In this document: piece by piece, positions 9,209 through 20,088 of the stretch | How positions within the stretch are numbered: position 1 is the first letter of the stretch | How the letters are laid out: each line of letters starts with the position of its first letter | Position numbers and translations under genes: made by a program | NCBI RefSeq assembly: GCF_026810225.1 | Contig: NZ_CP113865.1 | Location: forward strand, 2,411,468-2,475,467 | Reading direction: 5' to 3' | Origin: Caldicellulosiruptor morganii | Lineage (GTDB): Bacteria > Bacillota > Thermoanaerobacteria > Caldicellulosiruptorales > Caldicellulosiruptoraceae | Length of the DNA: 64,000 nucleotides | Notes under the pieces: generated by a model | Told to the model about the DNA's origin: nothing | What the model saw: only the letters and a program-made list of their open reading frames with translations | The model's database searches: none

Positions 9209-9697
9209 TTATTTTGTAATTGAGTTTATCAGATTGGAAATAGCCTTTTCTACTTTTGTCAAAAAGCTTTCTTTCTTTTCATAGTAAACTTTAAGCAGTG
9301 CAAGCTGTGTATCTTTGTCTTTGACTGCAACCACCAGAATAAAGGTATTGCCATCAGAGACATCTATCTTCTTTGCAAAATAGCCCGACCTGCCCACTGT
9401 TATTTTATCAACCAGATTATCCTTACCAAAAGCTTCTTTTTTACTTTTCTTTGCGTAGATGGCAATTTCTGTGCCCTCTGTGCTTTTGCCTGATAGCACA
9501 AAGGCAGATGTGCTTAAGTTTTGATCATAATCTGTAATCTCCATAAGTGTCTTTGTGGTAGAGCTTACCTTCCCACCATCTATTTCAATAGAATCTATAT
9601 ATTTTGCCTTCTGAAGACTCTTTTCCTCTGCAAAAACAGTAAAAAAGCTCCCTACAATAAAAACCGCGGTCAGCAAAACCATCAGTATCCGTTTCAT
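9209..9697 (-). CDS. Small secreted Ig-like protein inserted in the wal operon
   Basis: 162 aa, not a recognised family. It has a clear Sec signal peptide (MKRILMVLLTAVFIVGSF then AxA-like TVFAEE). The middle (about residues 65-135) alternates hydrophobic and polar residues with a pattern of small Ig-like/Big domains: FVLSGKSTEGTEIAIYAKK and GRSGYFAKKIDVSDGNTFILVVA, which resemble the 'meaning-free glue' modules found in cell-surface proteins. The C-terminus is an amphipathic helix (FLTKVEKAISNLINSITK). It lies between walK (90 bp upstream) and yycH (16 bp downstream) on the same strand. A role in sensing or modulating the cell-wall signal is inferred only from position. Confidence 0.8.
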   Translation of the reverse strand: MKRILMVLLTAVFIVGSFFTVFAEEKSLQKAKYIDSIEIDGGKVSSTTKTLMEITDYDQNLSTSAFVLSGKSTEGTEIAIYAKKSKKEAFGKDNLVDKITVGRSGYFAKKIDVSDGNTFILVVAVKDKDTQLALLKVYYEKKESFLTKVEKAISNLINSITK

Positions 9698-9786
9698 CTT
9701 TTATCACCAGCAAAAAATATATTTCACCTACTTATCATTATACAATCAAATTATTACAAACGTGTTACAAAGCAATTAAGAGCATA

Positions 9787-11499
9787 TTACAAAAGTTTTC
9801 TGTCTTTTTGCACTGGAAGCACAACTGTAAATGTGGTGCCAGATCCCACCTTGCTTTCAACCAGTATCCTGCCGCCATGAGCCCTTACAATCTCATCGGC
9901 AATTGAAAGCCCCAGCCCGGACCCTCCAAGCTCCCGCGAGCGTGCTTTGTCAACCCTGTAAAATCTTTCGAATATCCGTGGCAGATCCTCCTGTGGAATG
10001 CCCGGTCCGTTGTCCTTTACAATTATCTTTGTGCTATCCTCTTCTTTTTGCAAAATAACTTCTATCCTCCCACCTTCCTGAACGTAGGTAATGGCATTGC
10101 CAATAAGGTTTATAAGAACCTGCTCCATCTTGTCCCTGTCAACCATTGCAACTACATCCTGCAAAATACTGCAGCTTAAAGTCTGGTTTTTCCTCTCTGC
10201 ATGAATTTTTAGCTTTTCACATACAAACCTTACAAGCTCGCTAAGACTCACCTCTTCTGTATTCAAAATATTCTCACCACTGTCAAGTCTTGATAGGTAT
10301 AAAAGGTCACTTACAAGCCTTGTCATTCTGTCACATTCTTTTATAATAACACTCAAAAATTGCCTTTTTGTCTCCTCATCATGAACATCAAGAAGTGTTT
10401 CGGAATATGTCTTTATAGTTGTAATTGGAGTCCTGAGCTCATGTGAGACGTTTGCAACAAACTGTTTTCTCATGCTATCAAGCCTTGCCTGCTGTGTTAT
10501 GTCATGGATTATGAAAATATACCCCTGCGCAGAGTATGAATCTATAAATATCGCTTTGCTGACCTCCAAGGTATAATCCTCTTTTTCGTAGATTGACACT
10601 CCATTTTCATCTTCTCTGTTCTCTTTAAGCATTCTTTCTACAAAATCCTGTATATCCCCGTTTAAAAATTTTCTTGCACTTTCATTTATATGGATTATTT
10701 CTTTCTTTGAATTTATCGCAACAACACCATCTGACATGTTCTGAAGGATTCTCTCAAGCTTTTGCTTCTCAAATTCAAGCTCTGATATATACATTTTGAT
10801 ATTCTTTGCCATCCTGGCAAACGCATCGGCAAGCTTGCCTATCTCATCTTTGGAAGCTATATCTATGGCAACATCAAGGTCACCCTCTGCCATCTTCAGC
10901 GCCTTCTCAGTAAGTCTCCTGAGCGGATTTGAAAGGGTCTTTGCAAAAAGAAGACCTATCAAAAGCGAAAATGCTATTGATATAAGATACGCCATAAGGA
11001 GGATGTCTTTGATGTCCTTTACCGTGCCAAGGACATTCTGGGTTGAAACTTCCAGATAAAGTGCTCTTGAGACTGCCTTCCCATCTCTTATAGGGTATGA
11101 AAAAATCAAAACCTGCTTTTCACCATCCTGTTTTACAACCCTGTAACCCGACAGGCTATTCAAAATCTCGTCGGATGGGAAAAAGCTGCTATTTAACCTC
11201 GGGAATGAAGCAATTACCCTGCCCTGTGAGTCTGTGACAATCAGCTTATTTATCATAAAACCATACTGGCTTTCTTTCATTGTCTGGTCAATTATATCCT
11301 GAAGATCTTCCTTTTTCAAATTTCTGTCCTGCAAAAGCTGAAGCAAAGAAGAGCTTACCATAAAATCTATCTTCTTTTGCACATCCTGGTAAAAATAGTT
11401 TTTCACTCTGTCTATTATGAAAAAGCTTGATACAAACATCACCATCAATATCAAAAGCCCAAAAACAATGATAAGCCTGCTTTCTATGCTTTTTGTCAT
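9787..11499 (-). CDS. walK: WalK (YycG) cell-wall sensor histidine kinase
   Basis: 570 aa. Membrane helices at about 10-30 and 165-187 flank an extracytoplasmic sensor domain; HAMP at about 187-240 (LSNPLRRLTEKALKMAEGDL); a PAS domain at about 245-340; HisKA with the phospho-acceptor His near 353 (FVANVSHELRTPITTIK); and an ATPase domain with N box (QVLINLIGNAITY), G1 (VKDNGPGIP), F box (IFERFYRVDKARSR) and G2 (GGSGLGLSI). This is the order of WalK. It follows walR by 66 bp in an operon with yycH and yycI. WalRK controls cell-wall hydrolase expression and is usually essential in Firmicutes. Confidence 0.93.
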   Translation of the reverse strand: MTKSIESRLIIVFGLLILMVMFVSSFFIIDRVKNYFYQDVQKKIDFMVSSSLLQLLQDRNLKKEDLQDIIDQTMKESQYGFMINKLIVTDSQGRVIASFPRLNSSFFPSDEILNSLSGYRVVKQDGEKQVLIFSYPIRDGKAVSRALYLEVSTQNVLGTVKDIKDILLMAYLISIAFSLLIGLLFAKTLSNPLRRLTEKALKMAEGDLDVAIDIASKDEIGKLADAFARMAKNIKMYISELEFEKQKLERILQNMSDGVVAINSKKEIIHINESARKFLNGDIQDFVERMLKENREDENGVSIYEKEDYTLEVSKAIFIDSYSAQGYIFIIHDITQQARLDSMRKQFVANVSHELRTPITTIKTYSETLLDVHDEETKRQFLSVIIKECDRMTRLVSDLLYLSRLDSGENILNTEEVSLSELVRFVCEKLKIHAERKNQTLSCSILQDVVAMVDRDKMEQVLINLIGNAITYVQEGGRIEVILQKEEDSTKIIVKDNGPGIPQEDLPRIFERFYRVDKARSRELGGSGLGLSIADEIVRAHGGRILVESKVGSGTTFTVVLPVQKDRKLL

Positions 11500-11565
11500 C
11501 TTCTACAATATTCCCCTTTAACCTTTTTTAATTTAGAAACTCCTCTTGTTTACAAAATTTTTCTC

Positions 11566-12258
11566 TCAGATATTCGGATTGAAATAGTATCCTATTCCTC
11601 TTTTGGTAAGAATAAAAACAGGCTCGGATGGATTGTCTTCTATCTTCTCGCGAAGCCTTCGGACAGTCACATCAACCGTTCTCACATCTCCATAGTATTC
11701 ATAGTCCCACACCTTTTCCAGAAGCTCTTCTCTTGAAAAAACCTGCCCTTTTTGAGACATCAAAAACTTCAAAAGCTCGTATTCCCTGACAGTAAGATTA
11801 ATAACCTCACCGCTTTTTTTAACCTCAAATGTCTCAGGGTTAAGAACAAGGCTGCCGGCTTTAAGCAACCGTGTATCACTGTTTGATTGCTGGGATGTTC
11901 TTCTCAGATTTGCTCTGATTCTTGCAATCAGCTCTCTTATGCCAAATGGTTTTGTAATGTAATCATCAGCGCCAAGCTCCAAACCCAAAACCTTGTCCAC
12001 CTCTTCTGCCTTGGCTGTTATCATAATAATTGGCACATCTGAAAACTCTCTTACCTTTTTGCAAACAGTAAAGCCATCTAATCTTGGTAGCATCACATCA
12101 AGCAAAACCATGTCAAAGTTTTCATTTTTTATCCTGTTCAGTGCATCCTCTCCATCATATGAGGTTGTAACCCTATACCCTTCCTTCTCTAAGTTAAACT
12201 TTATTATATCAACAATGGGTTTTTCATCATCAACAACCAGAATATGTGCTTTTGGCAT
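11566..12258 (-). CDS. walR: WalR (YycF) OmpR-family response regulator
   Basis: 230 aa. Receiver domain with Asp10/Asp11 (VVDDEK), phospho-acceptor Asp54 (LLDVMLPRLDG) and Lys in ITKPFGIRELIARI; C-terminal OmpR winged helix with the very conserved LTVREYELLKFL, EELLEKVWDYEYYGDVRTVDVTVRRLREKIE and KRGIGYYF. The length and the DNA-binding segment match WalR closely. First gene of the wal operon; probably transcribed from the region between it and the divergent membrane-protein gene. Confidence 0.94.
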   Translation of the reverse strand: MPKAHILVVDDEKPIVDIIKFNLEKEGYRVTTSYDGEDALNRIKNENFDMVLLDVMLPRLDGFTVCKKVREFSDVPIIMITAKAEEVDKVLGLELGADDYITKPFGIRELIARIRANLRRTSQQSNSDTRLLKAGSLVLNPETFEVKKSGEVINLTVREYELLKFLMSQKGQVFSREELLEKVWDYEYYGDVRTVDVTVRRLREKIEDNPSEPVFILTKRGIGYYFNPNI

Positions 12259-12306
12259 CTTTCAAAAGCTTCCCCCTTTGTTTTTGCTTTGCTCTGTGAT
12301 AATTTA

Positions 12307-12340
12307 ATTATACACCAACTGCACTTTTTATTGTATAATT
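12307..12340. promoter_or_regulatory. Back-to-back -10 elements between walR and a membrane-protein gene
   Basis: AATTATACA (12306-12314) and TGTATAATT (12332-12340) form a 9-bp inverted repeat with 17 bp between. Each arm contains a perfect TATAAT reading outward, at 12307-12312 on the minus strand (toward walR) and 12334-12339 on the plus strand. No good -35 is seen for either, so the two promoters would overlap and may compete. Confidence 0.45.
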
Positions 12341-12372
12341 GTTTTAGGTTGCAGAAAAACAAAAGTGCAAAA

Positions 12373-12421
12373 AAGGAGGGTAAAAGCTCTTAAAAATACA
12401 TTTTTTAAGAGCAAAAATGCT
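12373..12421 (+). promoter_or_regulatory. Shine-Dalgarno separated from the start codon by a hairpin
   Basis: AAGGAGGG at 12373-12380 has no start codon at normal distance. An 11-bp perfect stem follows (12386-12396 with 12402-12412, loop about 5 nt), and the first ATG in frame is at 12422. Folding the hairpin leaves about 14 nt between ribosome site and ATG. The arrangement resembles known phage leaders where a hairpin brings the two together. Confidence 0.5.
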
Positions 12422-12916
12422 ATGGAAAACAGAAACTTAGCCCTTGAAATTTTTTTATGGCTTGTTATATATCTTTTCTTCTTTGCTGGCGTGAACCTGT
12501 TTTCATCCGACAAATTGCTTCTTTTTGTATGGTCGATTGTATGCACACTTGCAGTATTTCTGATTAGCACTTTGCTGAGGTTTTACATAACATCCACATT
12601 GCTGCTTCTGCCCGGCTTTTTGATTTCGTGCCTTCTTGCAATCTTTTTTATGTTCAACATAAAATATTCAGCTTTCTACAACCTGCTTCTTCAGATTTTT
12701 TCCATCCATTTTATGGGATTTGTAGAATATGCAAGAGAGGCTTTCCCGAAGACGGTTCTGCAAAGACCGGTTTATATATATGTGCATGTTGGGCTCAATC
12801 TCTCCATTTTTCTTATCCATATTGTTGTTCTGTATCTTGTTTCAGAGCTGTCGCAGTCAAAAAAACTATCATCACGAAAGCTTGACCTTACATATACCCC
12901 GCGTCGCAGAAGATAG
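12422..12916 (+). CDS. Small multi-spanning membrane protein of unknown function
   Basis: About 164 aa from the ATG at 12422. A GTG at 12365 in the same frame would add 19 residues, but it precedes the only strong ribosome-binding site. Hydrophobic segments give four to five membrane helices, starting with FLWLVIYLFFFAGVNLF and ending with a long segment near LSIFLIHIVVLYLV, then a basic tail ending in four residues PRRRR-like. No motif recognised. It is divergent from walR and converges on pyrG. Function unknown; an envelope role is only suggested by its neighbour. Confidence 0.75.
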   Translation: MENRNLALEIFLWLVIYLFFFAGVNLFSSDKLLLFVWSIVCTLAVFLISTLLRFYITSTLLLLPGFLISCLLAIFFMFNIKYSAFYNLLLQIFSIHFMGFVEYAREAFPKTVLQRPVYIYVHVGLNLSIFLIHIVVLYLVSELSQSKKLSSRKLDLTYTPRRRR

Positions 12917-12942
12917 TTTTGTCGATGGACTTATACAAAAAG

Positions 12943-14618
<1,676 letters not shown>

Positions 14619-14737
14619 TTATCTATGGTAATTTATTCGGTTCAGTTTTATCTTCATTTTAAAATGTTAACTTTAATATTTTAATTTATTTGCCCCTGCT
14701 TATCAATGGGGTTATTTTGTTTGAAAAACAAAAGTAT

Positions 14738-14777
14738 AAAGGGGCTATCCCCTCTCTGTTAACAGGATAACCCCTTT
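14738..14777 (-). terminator. Terminator of the S-layer transglutaminase-like gene
   Basis: AAAGGGG/CCCCTTT plus TATCC/GGATA arms (14738-14750 and 14765-14777) with one mismatch. On the minus strand it immediately follows the stop at 14782; the tail is moderately T-rich. Confidence 0.75.
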
Positions 14778-14781
14778 TTCA

Positions 14782-17700
14782 TTACTTTTTTATCTCTTTG
14801 AAGCGCTGTGTTTTTATTACCTGATTAAAAATCTTGACCTTTTGAATATATATCTCTCTTCTTGTACCGCCCAAACCCGTTGAGACCGGGTAAATTACAA
14901 TCTCCCTGTCAATTGTAACATCAAAGTCATACGGCACAAATGGCAGGTAGATTCTAAAGATTGAATTCTGGCTTCCCTCAACATCCAGCACAACTATTCT
15001 CCAGCTATTGGTAGTATTAACAAAACCAATGTGTCCTGTAAATAGCTCATTTTGTGTATTATTTGAAATAGTAAAGGTTCTGATTGGATATATACCAGGT
15101 GTTGATACCCAAATGATATACATATCGCCGTTATCTTCAATATACTCCTGTGGCACAATTTGTCCGCCTACAATGTAATTCTCGCTCTTAGTAGGAATAT
15201 AAATATCAATCAAAAGATCGTCCTTTTCATATACAGCATCAAGTGTGGTAGGTACAGAATCCCAGCTTCCCTCTGGACGGCGCTTAGCATTTAAAACAAT
15301 GTTGCTTCTGTCAACCCTTAAGTCTACAGTATACTGGTTTTTATCTTCGGGAATAATAAGTTTTTGTAAAGGTTTATATTCCATTGAAAAACCAAGGTCA
15401 TATTCATCATAATATGGATTGTGTGCCACAACCCATACCCATCCATAATCACCGGGCGCAAAGTAAGCTCTTCTTGACTTTCCAATTGAAGATACAGCAA
15501 AGTATCCGTCATAGTCAAAGTCAAAACCAAGCAGTAGCTTGTCCCCCATACCAATGCCGCCTTCGGTAAATCCAGGAATATATTGAACTTCACTGAATTG
15601 CGAAAGATCAAGTTGTATTTGTGTATCCTGTTCTACTTTCAGGGTTGAATAATAATAGTCATAATTATCATAATCCGGATTATAATAAGCAATCTTTAAA
15701 ATATAGTTTCCATTTGTGAGAACAAGTGGCAGTTCGCCATTTGAATCAGTTCTACCAACAAAAAGCTCTTTGTAAGTATTCTTGTCTATGACATAAACAT
15801 CAGCATCTGCAGCTGCATATGTGGAATTATAAACACTCAAAAGCACGTGAGAATCGTATGTGTCGTTATAAACTGTGAGTGTTTCGGGGTCATAACTATC
15901 AAATGCAAGGCTCTTTTTCAGAACAAAGCCTTCTCCCCAGAAGATAAGGTTGTTCTCATGCCATCTGCTAAGCTCAACCTGGCGAACACCACCAGCCACT
16001 TTCAAAAAGTTCAACCCGTCTGAGATGTAAAAATTATCAATTGGTTGATCGTCAATATTCAAACCCAATGTCACCGGTTTTGGTTTTTCAACAACACCAA
16101 TATAGCCTTTGTTTTCCATACAAGAGGTTAAGTATATACGGTATGAGCTCATATCGACAGGTTTAACATTAAATGCTACAGTGCCATCCGAAGAAGTATA
16201 CCCTGTGAATACAACTTCTTCATCCCCTGCTGCATTTGATTTTGTTATGGTAACAAGCTTCCCGCTCTGAAGTTCACCTTTATAGTTTTTAACAGTTAGT
16301 GTTACAGTGTTGTCCTCATTGTAATAAACCTGCTTTGGCACAACTTCAACCCTGTAGTAGTTACCATAGCTGTAATCTGTGGCAGTAGCAGCAGGATAAA
16401 GGCTCCTGTCCCAATAATGGTCAAATTCAATTTCTGTATCAGGCACATTGAAATAATAATGCTCAACTGTATTGTAATAATCATCATCATCCCATGTCAC
16501 ATCCAGGTGATACCAGTTGTCTTCCAGGTATACCATATTCCATGCATGATACTCTTTTGAACTGCCAATGCCTGCCATGCCATAAATCTCAATAGTTTCA
16601 ACATCGGCATCTTCAAGCAGTGCAAGCATTCCTGTTGCATAACCGTTGCAAACTGCCACACCATTAATCAGTGCCCCATAAGCTGTATGAGACTCATACG
16701 GTACATCGTTGTTAAGATACCCTTCTAAATCATACCGGGTGTGCAAAGCAAGCCAGTCATGCAAAGCCAAAACTTTGTCATAGTCATTGTAAGTCTGATC
16801 TATTACTGTTGAGACTACCTGCCAAGCCTTTTGCTCAACAGCCTGTCTTCTTGCAAAACCTTCTTCTTTGCTGTAAATGTAAACAGGAAGTATTATAAAG
16901 AGGTTTTGGTTTTTGAGGTTAAAGCTAAGTCCAAACATGTCATAATATCCATATTCAAATGCAAGTGGTCTTTGTGTCATAAGTTCAAAGGCTACTTCAT
17001 CTCCAAGCTCATTCAGGTCACAATCTACATTTGCCGGAAGACTAAATGCCACAAAGTCACTTGCCCGGGTATCTATGCTGTCACATACAAAGTATACCGC
17101 ATCCGAAATAGTATTCTGAGCATACACATAACCCTTATCATCACCATTTTGACTGTCTATAGAAAGTGCGATATTGCCTGTTAAAGAATTTGCATAAAGC
17201 GGACCCATATCAATTGTATACTTTAGACTAACACTGCCATCCCGAAGCTCTCGTGGCAAATAAGCAATTGTACTGGAGATATTGTCATCATCTATCCACA
17301 TGAACAGAGTTTCTATTGCTGTGCAATTATCCCCATCTGTCAGTATGGTTGCAGATACATTGCTTGCTCCGAAAAGCTGCTTGCTATCTTTTTTCATTTC
17401 ATCTGGCTTTGATACAGACAAATTAAAACCGCTTTTTGTCCTGAGCAATGCATTCAGAACAATAAGTGAACCTGCCTTTATTGAAGAGATTTCAGATCCT
17501 TGCACATTGACAGCATACACACTGCTTGAAACATCATCTATTGAAAGATCTACATTTGCCTCATACTCTTCATTCCCACCTGTTGCATCTATCACAATGG
17601 GGCTATTTGCTGCTGGTATTTTATATGAATAATCAATTTCCTTATTATCACTATCATATGCCTTTATTAAGACTTCTTCAAGGTTATAAACTCCTCTTTG

Positions 17701-19932
17701 CAGGTATACTTCATTTTCACTTGAGAGTTCAATCCAGTTACCATTTAACTTTGCGTATACACTCTTTTGTACGCTGTCTATCCCTGCAAAATTAAATTTT
17801 ACTTTTTTAGAAGAGCTAAAGTTAAATGAAAAACTCTGCCCTGATTGCTGAAGAGTTAAATTTCTCATAAAATACAGTTTCCCGTCCTGTGTATCTGTTG
17901 CTACCTTGAATGAATAGCTACCCGCATCTGCTGTAATTCTGATCTGATTGGACAAGATATTTATTTTTACATCATCAATTGCAAAGGTATCCATGTTCAA
18001 ACTGTTGGCAATAGCAAACTCATAGTTTGAAAGCGGCTGTGAATTCAAGCTAAAATTCAATGTTGCCTGTATATACTGTGGCAGTGAAGTATCCGCAACA
18101 AGCCTTACAACACCATTTCCAACCGAGAGATTATCCAAGATGGTGTATATCAACCCATTTTGATTGTCATATGACCATATCAGAGCTTTATATCCACCTA
18201 CTGCAGGTACAATAAATGAAACCTGATCTGACGCTACTGATTTAGATTCTGAAAACTGTTTTTCCTGATTTACCAGTTTGACATTAAAACCACTTAAAAA
18301 ACTACCGTTTGTTGATTTTAATTTAAAGGTAAGTACCCCTTCGGTTGGTTTAATCGCATACAAAAGCCCATAATATTCCTTCCCATCCACGTTTATAACT
18401 ATTTCCTTGCTATCCTGAACTGACAAAGTAAATGTTGCTGCGCCAAGCGCATTGGTATAGGCAGTTTGTCCTTCAACCATTACACGTTTGTTGGGTATGA
18501 AATTCCCTGCAGCGTCTTTTACTGTAACTGTTATCTGAGTACTTTGCCCAACAGGAATGGTTTCCTTATCAACCAGCACTACGCTCACAGGTCCATATTG
18601 AACACCTGCCCCCGAACCCGAAGAACCTCCTGAACTTGTACTTCCACCACCTGTATAGCCACCTGTTGAAAAGCCTGAAGAAACATTGCTGTTTGCTGTG
18701 CCGCTTGATGTACCTGTATTTGTTTGTGCACCCGAACCATTGGATGTAGCAGATGCTTGTGATGCTGTATCTTTCTGTGTTAATTGCTGTGAAGTATTAT
18801 TATTTGTAGACTGAGTATTTCCATTACTTTCACTGTCATTACCAACTGCAATTTCAGAGCCTTCTTTAACTTCCTTGTTATTTACAACAACATCTTTGGC
18901 ATTTACTTCTACCTTTTCTATCTTGCCTTCTGCCTGCAAAACGGTTCTGTCAGCCCTGATATTCACTGTATTTACACTGGCTTTTTCTGCAACAAGTATA
19001 CTGGCTGGTTTTTCCACCACAATCCTTTCTATTTTAGAATTTCCGCTGATCTCTATTCTTGTGGTTGCCTGTTTGTTTACAACTACAATCGAAGAAGCCT
19101 TTACATCTTTCAAAACAACACTGTGCTCGCCTCCACCACGAACAATGATGCTGCCATTTACCTGTGTGCCGGCAATTGTAACATCACCATCTTTTACACC
19201 CTCTGTTATCAAGCAGTTTTTATCTATACTAAACCCTGATACACTGACACCCGGCGAATTTATGACCAAATTGCCTCTGACTTCTCTTCCCACATAAACA
19301 CCTTTTTTAAACAGCAAAAGCCCAACAATGTTATCCAGAATGGTCAATGCTACAGCTCTTGTAATGTAGTTCTTGGGCTTTAATGAATTGTCAGCATAGC
19401 CCTGCATATACCCGTTTTCAACCATTGCTGTTAAATATTCTTTTGCCCATGAGGAAACTTGGTTATAATCAGAGAATTTTGAAAGAATATTGCTCTGTAA
19501 TTTGTCAATACCAAACACTTTTGCCAGAAGACATGCTGCTTCTTCTCTGGTGATATTATTTTTAGGTTTAAATGTCCCATCAGGATACCCGTTTATATAA
19601 TCGGCAAGGTTTCTGACAGCAGAGTAAAACCAATCGTTCTCTTTCACGTCTTTAAAATTGATTTCAGGTTTGACCAAAGCATCACCTGTAACTTTGCTCA
19701 CAAGCTGAGCAAATTCAGCTCTTGTAATCATACCTGATGGCTTAAAAGTCCCATCAAGATAACCATTTGCCACATTGTATGTATTTGCCCACCTGTCAAT
19801 TACACCTTTTGCCCAGTGATTTGAAGTGTCTTTAAAGCTTTTTGCAAAAACAGCCGGATTAACAAAGCCAATTAAAAAAGATAGAATTACCACCCATGAG
19901 AAAATTCTAAAAGTTTTCTTTGAACTCAACAT
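14782..19932 (-). CDS. Giant S-layer-anchored protein with transglutaminase-like core
   Basis: About 1716 aa from the ATG at 19932, preferred because GGAAGGTGG lies 4-5 nt upstream; an ATG seven codons earlier has no ribosome site. Signal peptide (to about residue 30), then three SLH repeats (about 30-75, 90-140, 150-200) with TRAEFAQLV, TREEAACLL and TRAVALTIL motifs for binding secondary cell-wall polymer. Next a beta-rich region, a Gly/Ser/Thr/Asn linker (about 360-440), several Ig-like modules, and a transglutaminase-like core with Cys near 1094 (GVAVCNGYATGML), His near 1131 (EYHAWNMVYL) and Asp near 1145 (HLDVTWDD), followed by more Ig-like repeats. Probably a cell-surface peptidase or crosslinking enzyme; the target is unknown. 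Confidence 0.9.
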   Translation of the reverse strand: MLSSKKTFRIFSWVVILSFLIGFVNPAVFAKSFKDTSNHWAKGVIDRWANTYNVANGYLDGTFKPSGMITRAEFAQLVSKVTGDALVKPEINFKDVKENDWFYSAVRNLADYINGYPDGTFKPKNNITREEAACLLAKVFGIDKLQSNILSKFSDYNQVSSWAKEYLTAMVENGYMQGYADNSLKPKNYITRAVALTILDNIVGLLLFKKGVYVGREVRGNLVINSPGVSVSGFSIDKNCLITEGVKDGDVTIAGTQVNGSIIVRGGGEHSVVLKDVKASSIVVVNKQATTRIEISGNSKIERIVVEKPASILVAEKASVNTVNIRADRTVLQAEGKIEKVEVNAKDVVVNNKEVKEGSEIAVGNDSESNGNTQSTNNNTSQQLTQKDTASQASATSNGSGAQTNTGTSSGTANSNVSSGFSTGGYTGGGSTSSGGSSGSGAGVQYGPVSVVLVDKETIPVGQSTQITVTVKDAAGNFIPNKRVMVEGQTAYTNALGAATFTLSVQDSKEIVINVDGKEYYGLLYAIKPTEGVLTFKLKSTNGSFLSGFNVKLVNQEKQFSESKSVASDQVSFIVPAVGGYKALIWSYDNQNGLIYTILDNLSVGNGVVRLVADTSLPQYIQATLNFSLNSQPLSNYEFAIANSLNMDTFAIDDVKINILSNQIRITADAGSYSFKVATDTQDGKLYFMRNLTLQQSGQSFSFNFSSSKKVKFNFAGIDSVQKSVYAKLNGNWIELSSENEVYLQRGVYNLEEVLIKAYDSDNKEIDYSYKIPAANSPIVIDATGGNEEYEANVDLSIDDVSSSVYAVNVQGSEISSIKAGSLIVLNALLRTKSGFNLSVSKPDEMKKDSKQLFGASNVSATILTDGDNCTAIETLFMWIDDDNISSTIAYLPRELRDGSVSLKYTIDMGPLYANSLTGNIALSIDSQNGDDKGYVYAQNTISDAVYFVCDSIDTRASDFVAFSLPANVDCDLNELGDEVAFELMTQRPLAFEYGYYDMFGLSFNLKNQNLFIILPVYIYSKEEGFARRQAVEQKAWQVVSTVIDQTYNDYDKVLALHDWLALHTRYDLEGYLNNDVPYESHTAYGALINGVAVCNGYATGMLALLEDADVETIEIYGMAGIGSSKEYHAWNMVYLEDNWYHLDVTWDDDDYYNTVEHYYFNVPDTEIEFDHYWDRSLYPAATATDYSYGNYYRVEVVPKQVYYNEDNTVTLTVKNYKGELQSGKLVTITKSNAAGDEEVVFTGYTSSDGTVAFNVKPVDMSSYRIYLTSCMENKGYIGVVEKPKPVTLGLNIDDQPIDNFYISDGLNFLKVAGGVRQVELSRWHENNLIFWGEGFVLKKSLAFDSYDPETLTVYNDTYDSHVLLSVYNSTYAAADADVYVIDKNTYKELFVGRTDSNGELPLVLTNGNYILKIAYYNPDYDNYDYYYSTLKVEQDTQIQLDLSQFSEVQYIPGFTEGGIGMGDKLLLGFDFDYDGYFAVSSIGKSRRAYFAPGDYGWVWVVAHNPYYDEYDLGFSMEYKPLQKLIIPEDKNQYTVDLRVDRSNIVLNAKRRPEGSWDSVPTTLDAVYEKDDLLIDIYIPTKSENYIVGGQIVPQEYIEDNGDMYIIWVSTPGIYPIRTFTISNNTQNELFTGHIGFVNTTNSWRIVVLDVEGSQNSIFRIYLPFVPYDFDVTIDREIVIYPVSTGLGGTRREIYIQKVKIFNQVIKTQRFKEIKK

Positions 19933-20088
19933 ACTCCACCTTCCTTCAGACATACAATTTCATCAATTCTATCTATAATAACCATACTTAGTAAATATTA
20001 TAAAACTACAAGCTTTCTGCGTCAACTACTTTCATGGCATTATTTATTGCGCAAACCCAGTACTTTCGCATAGTTATATTTATAAATG

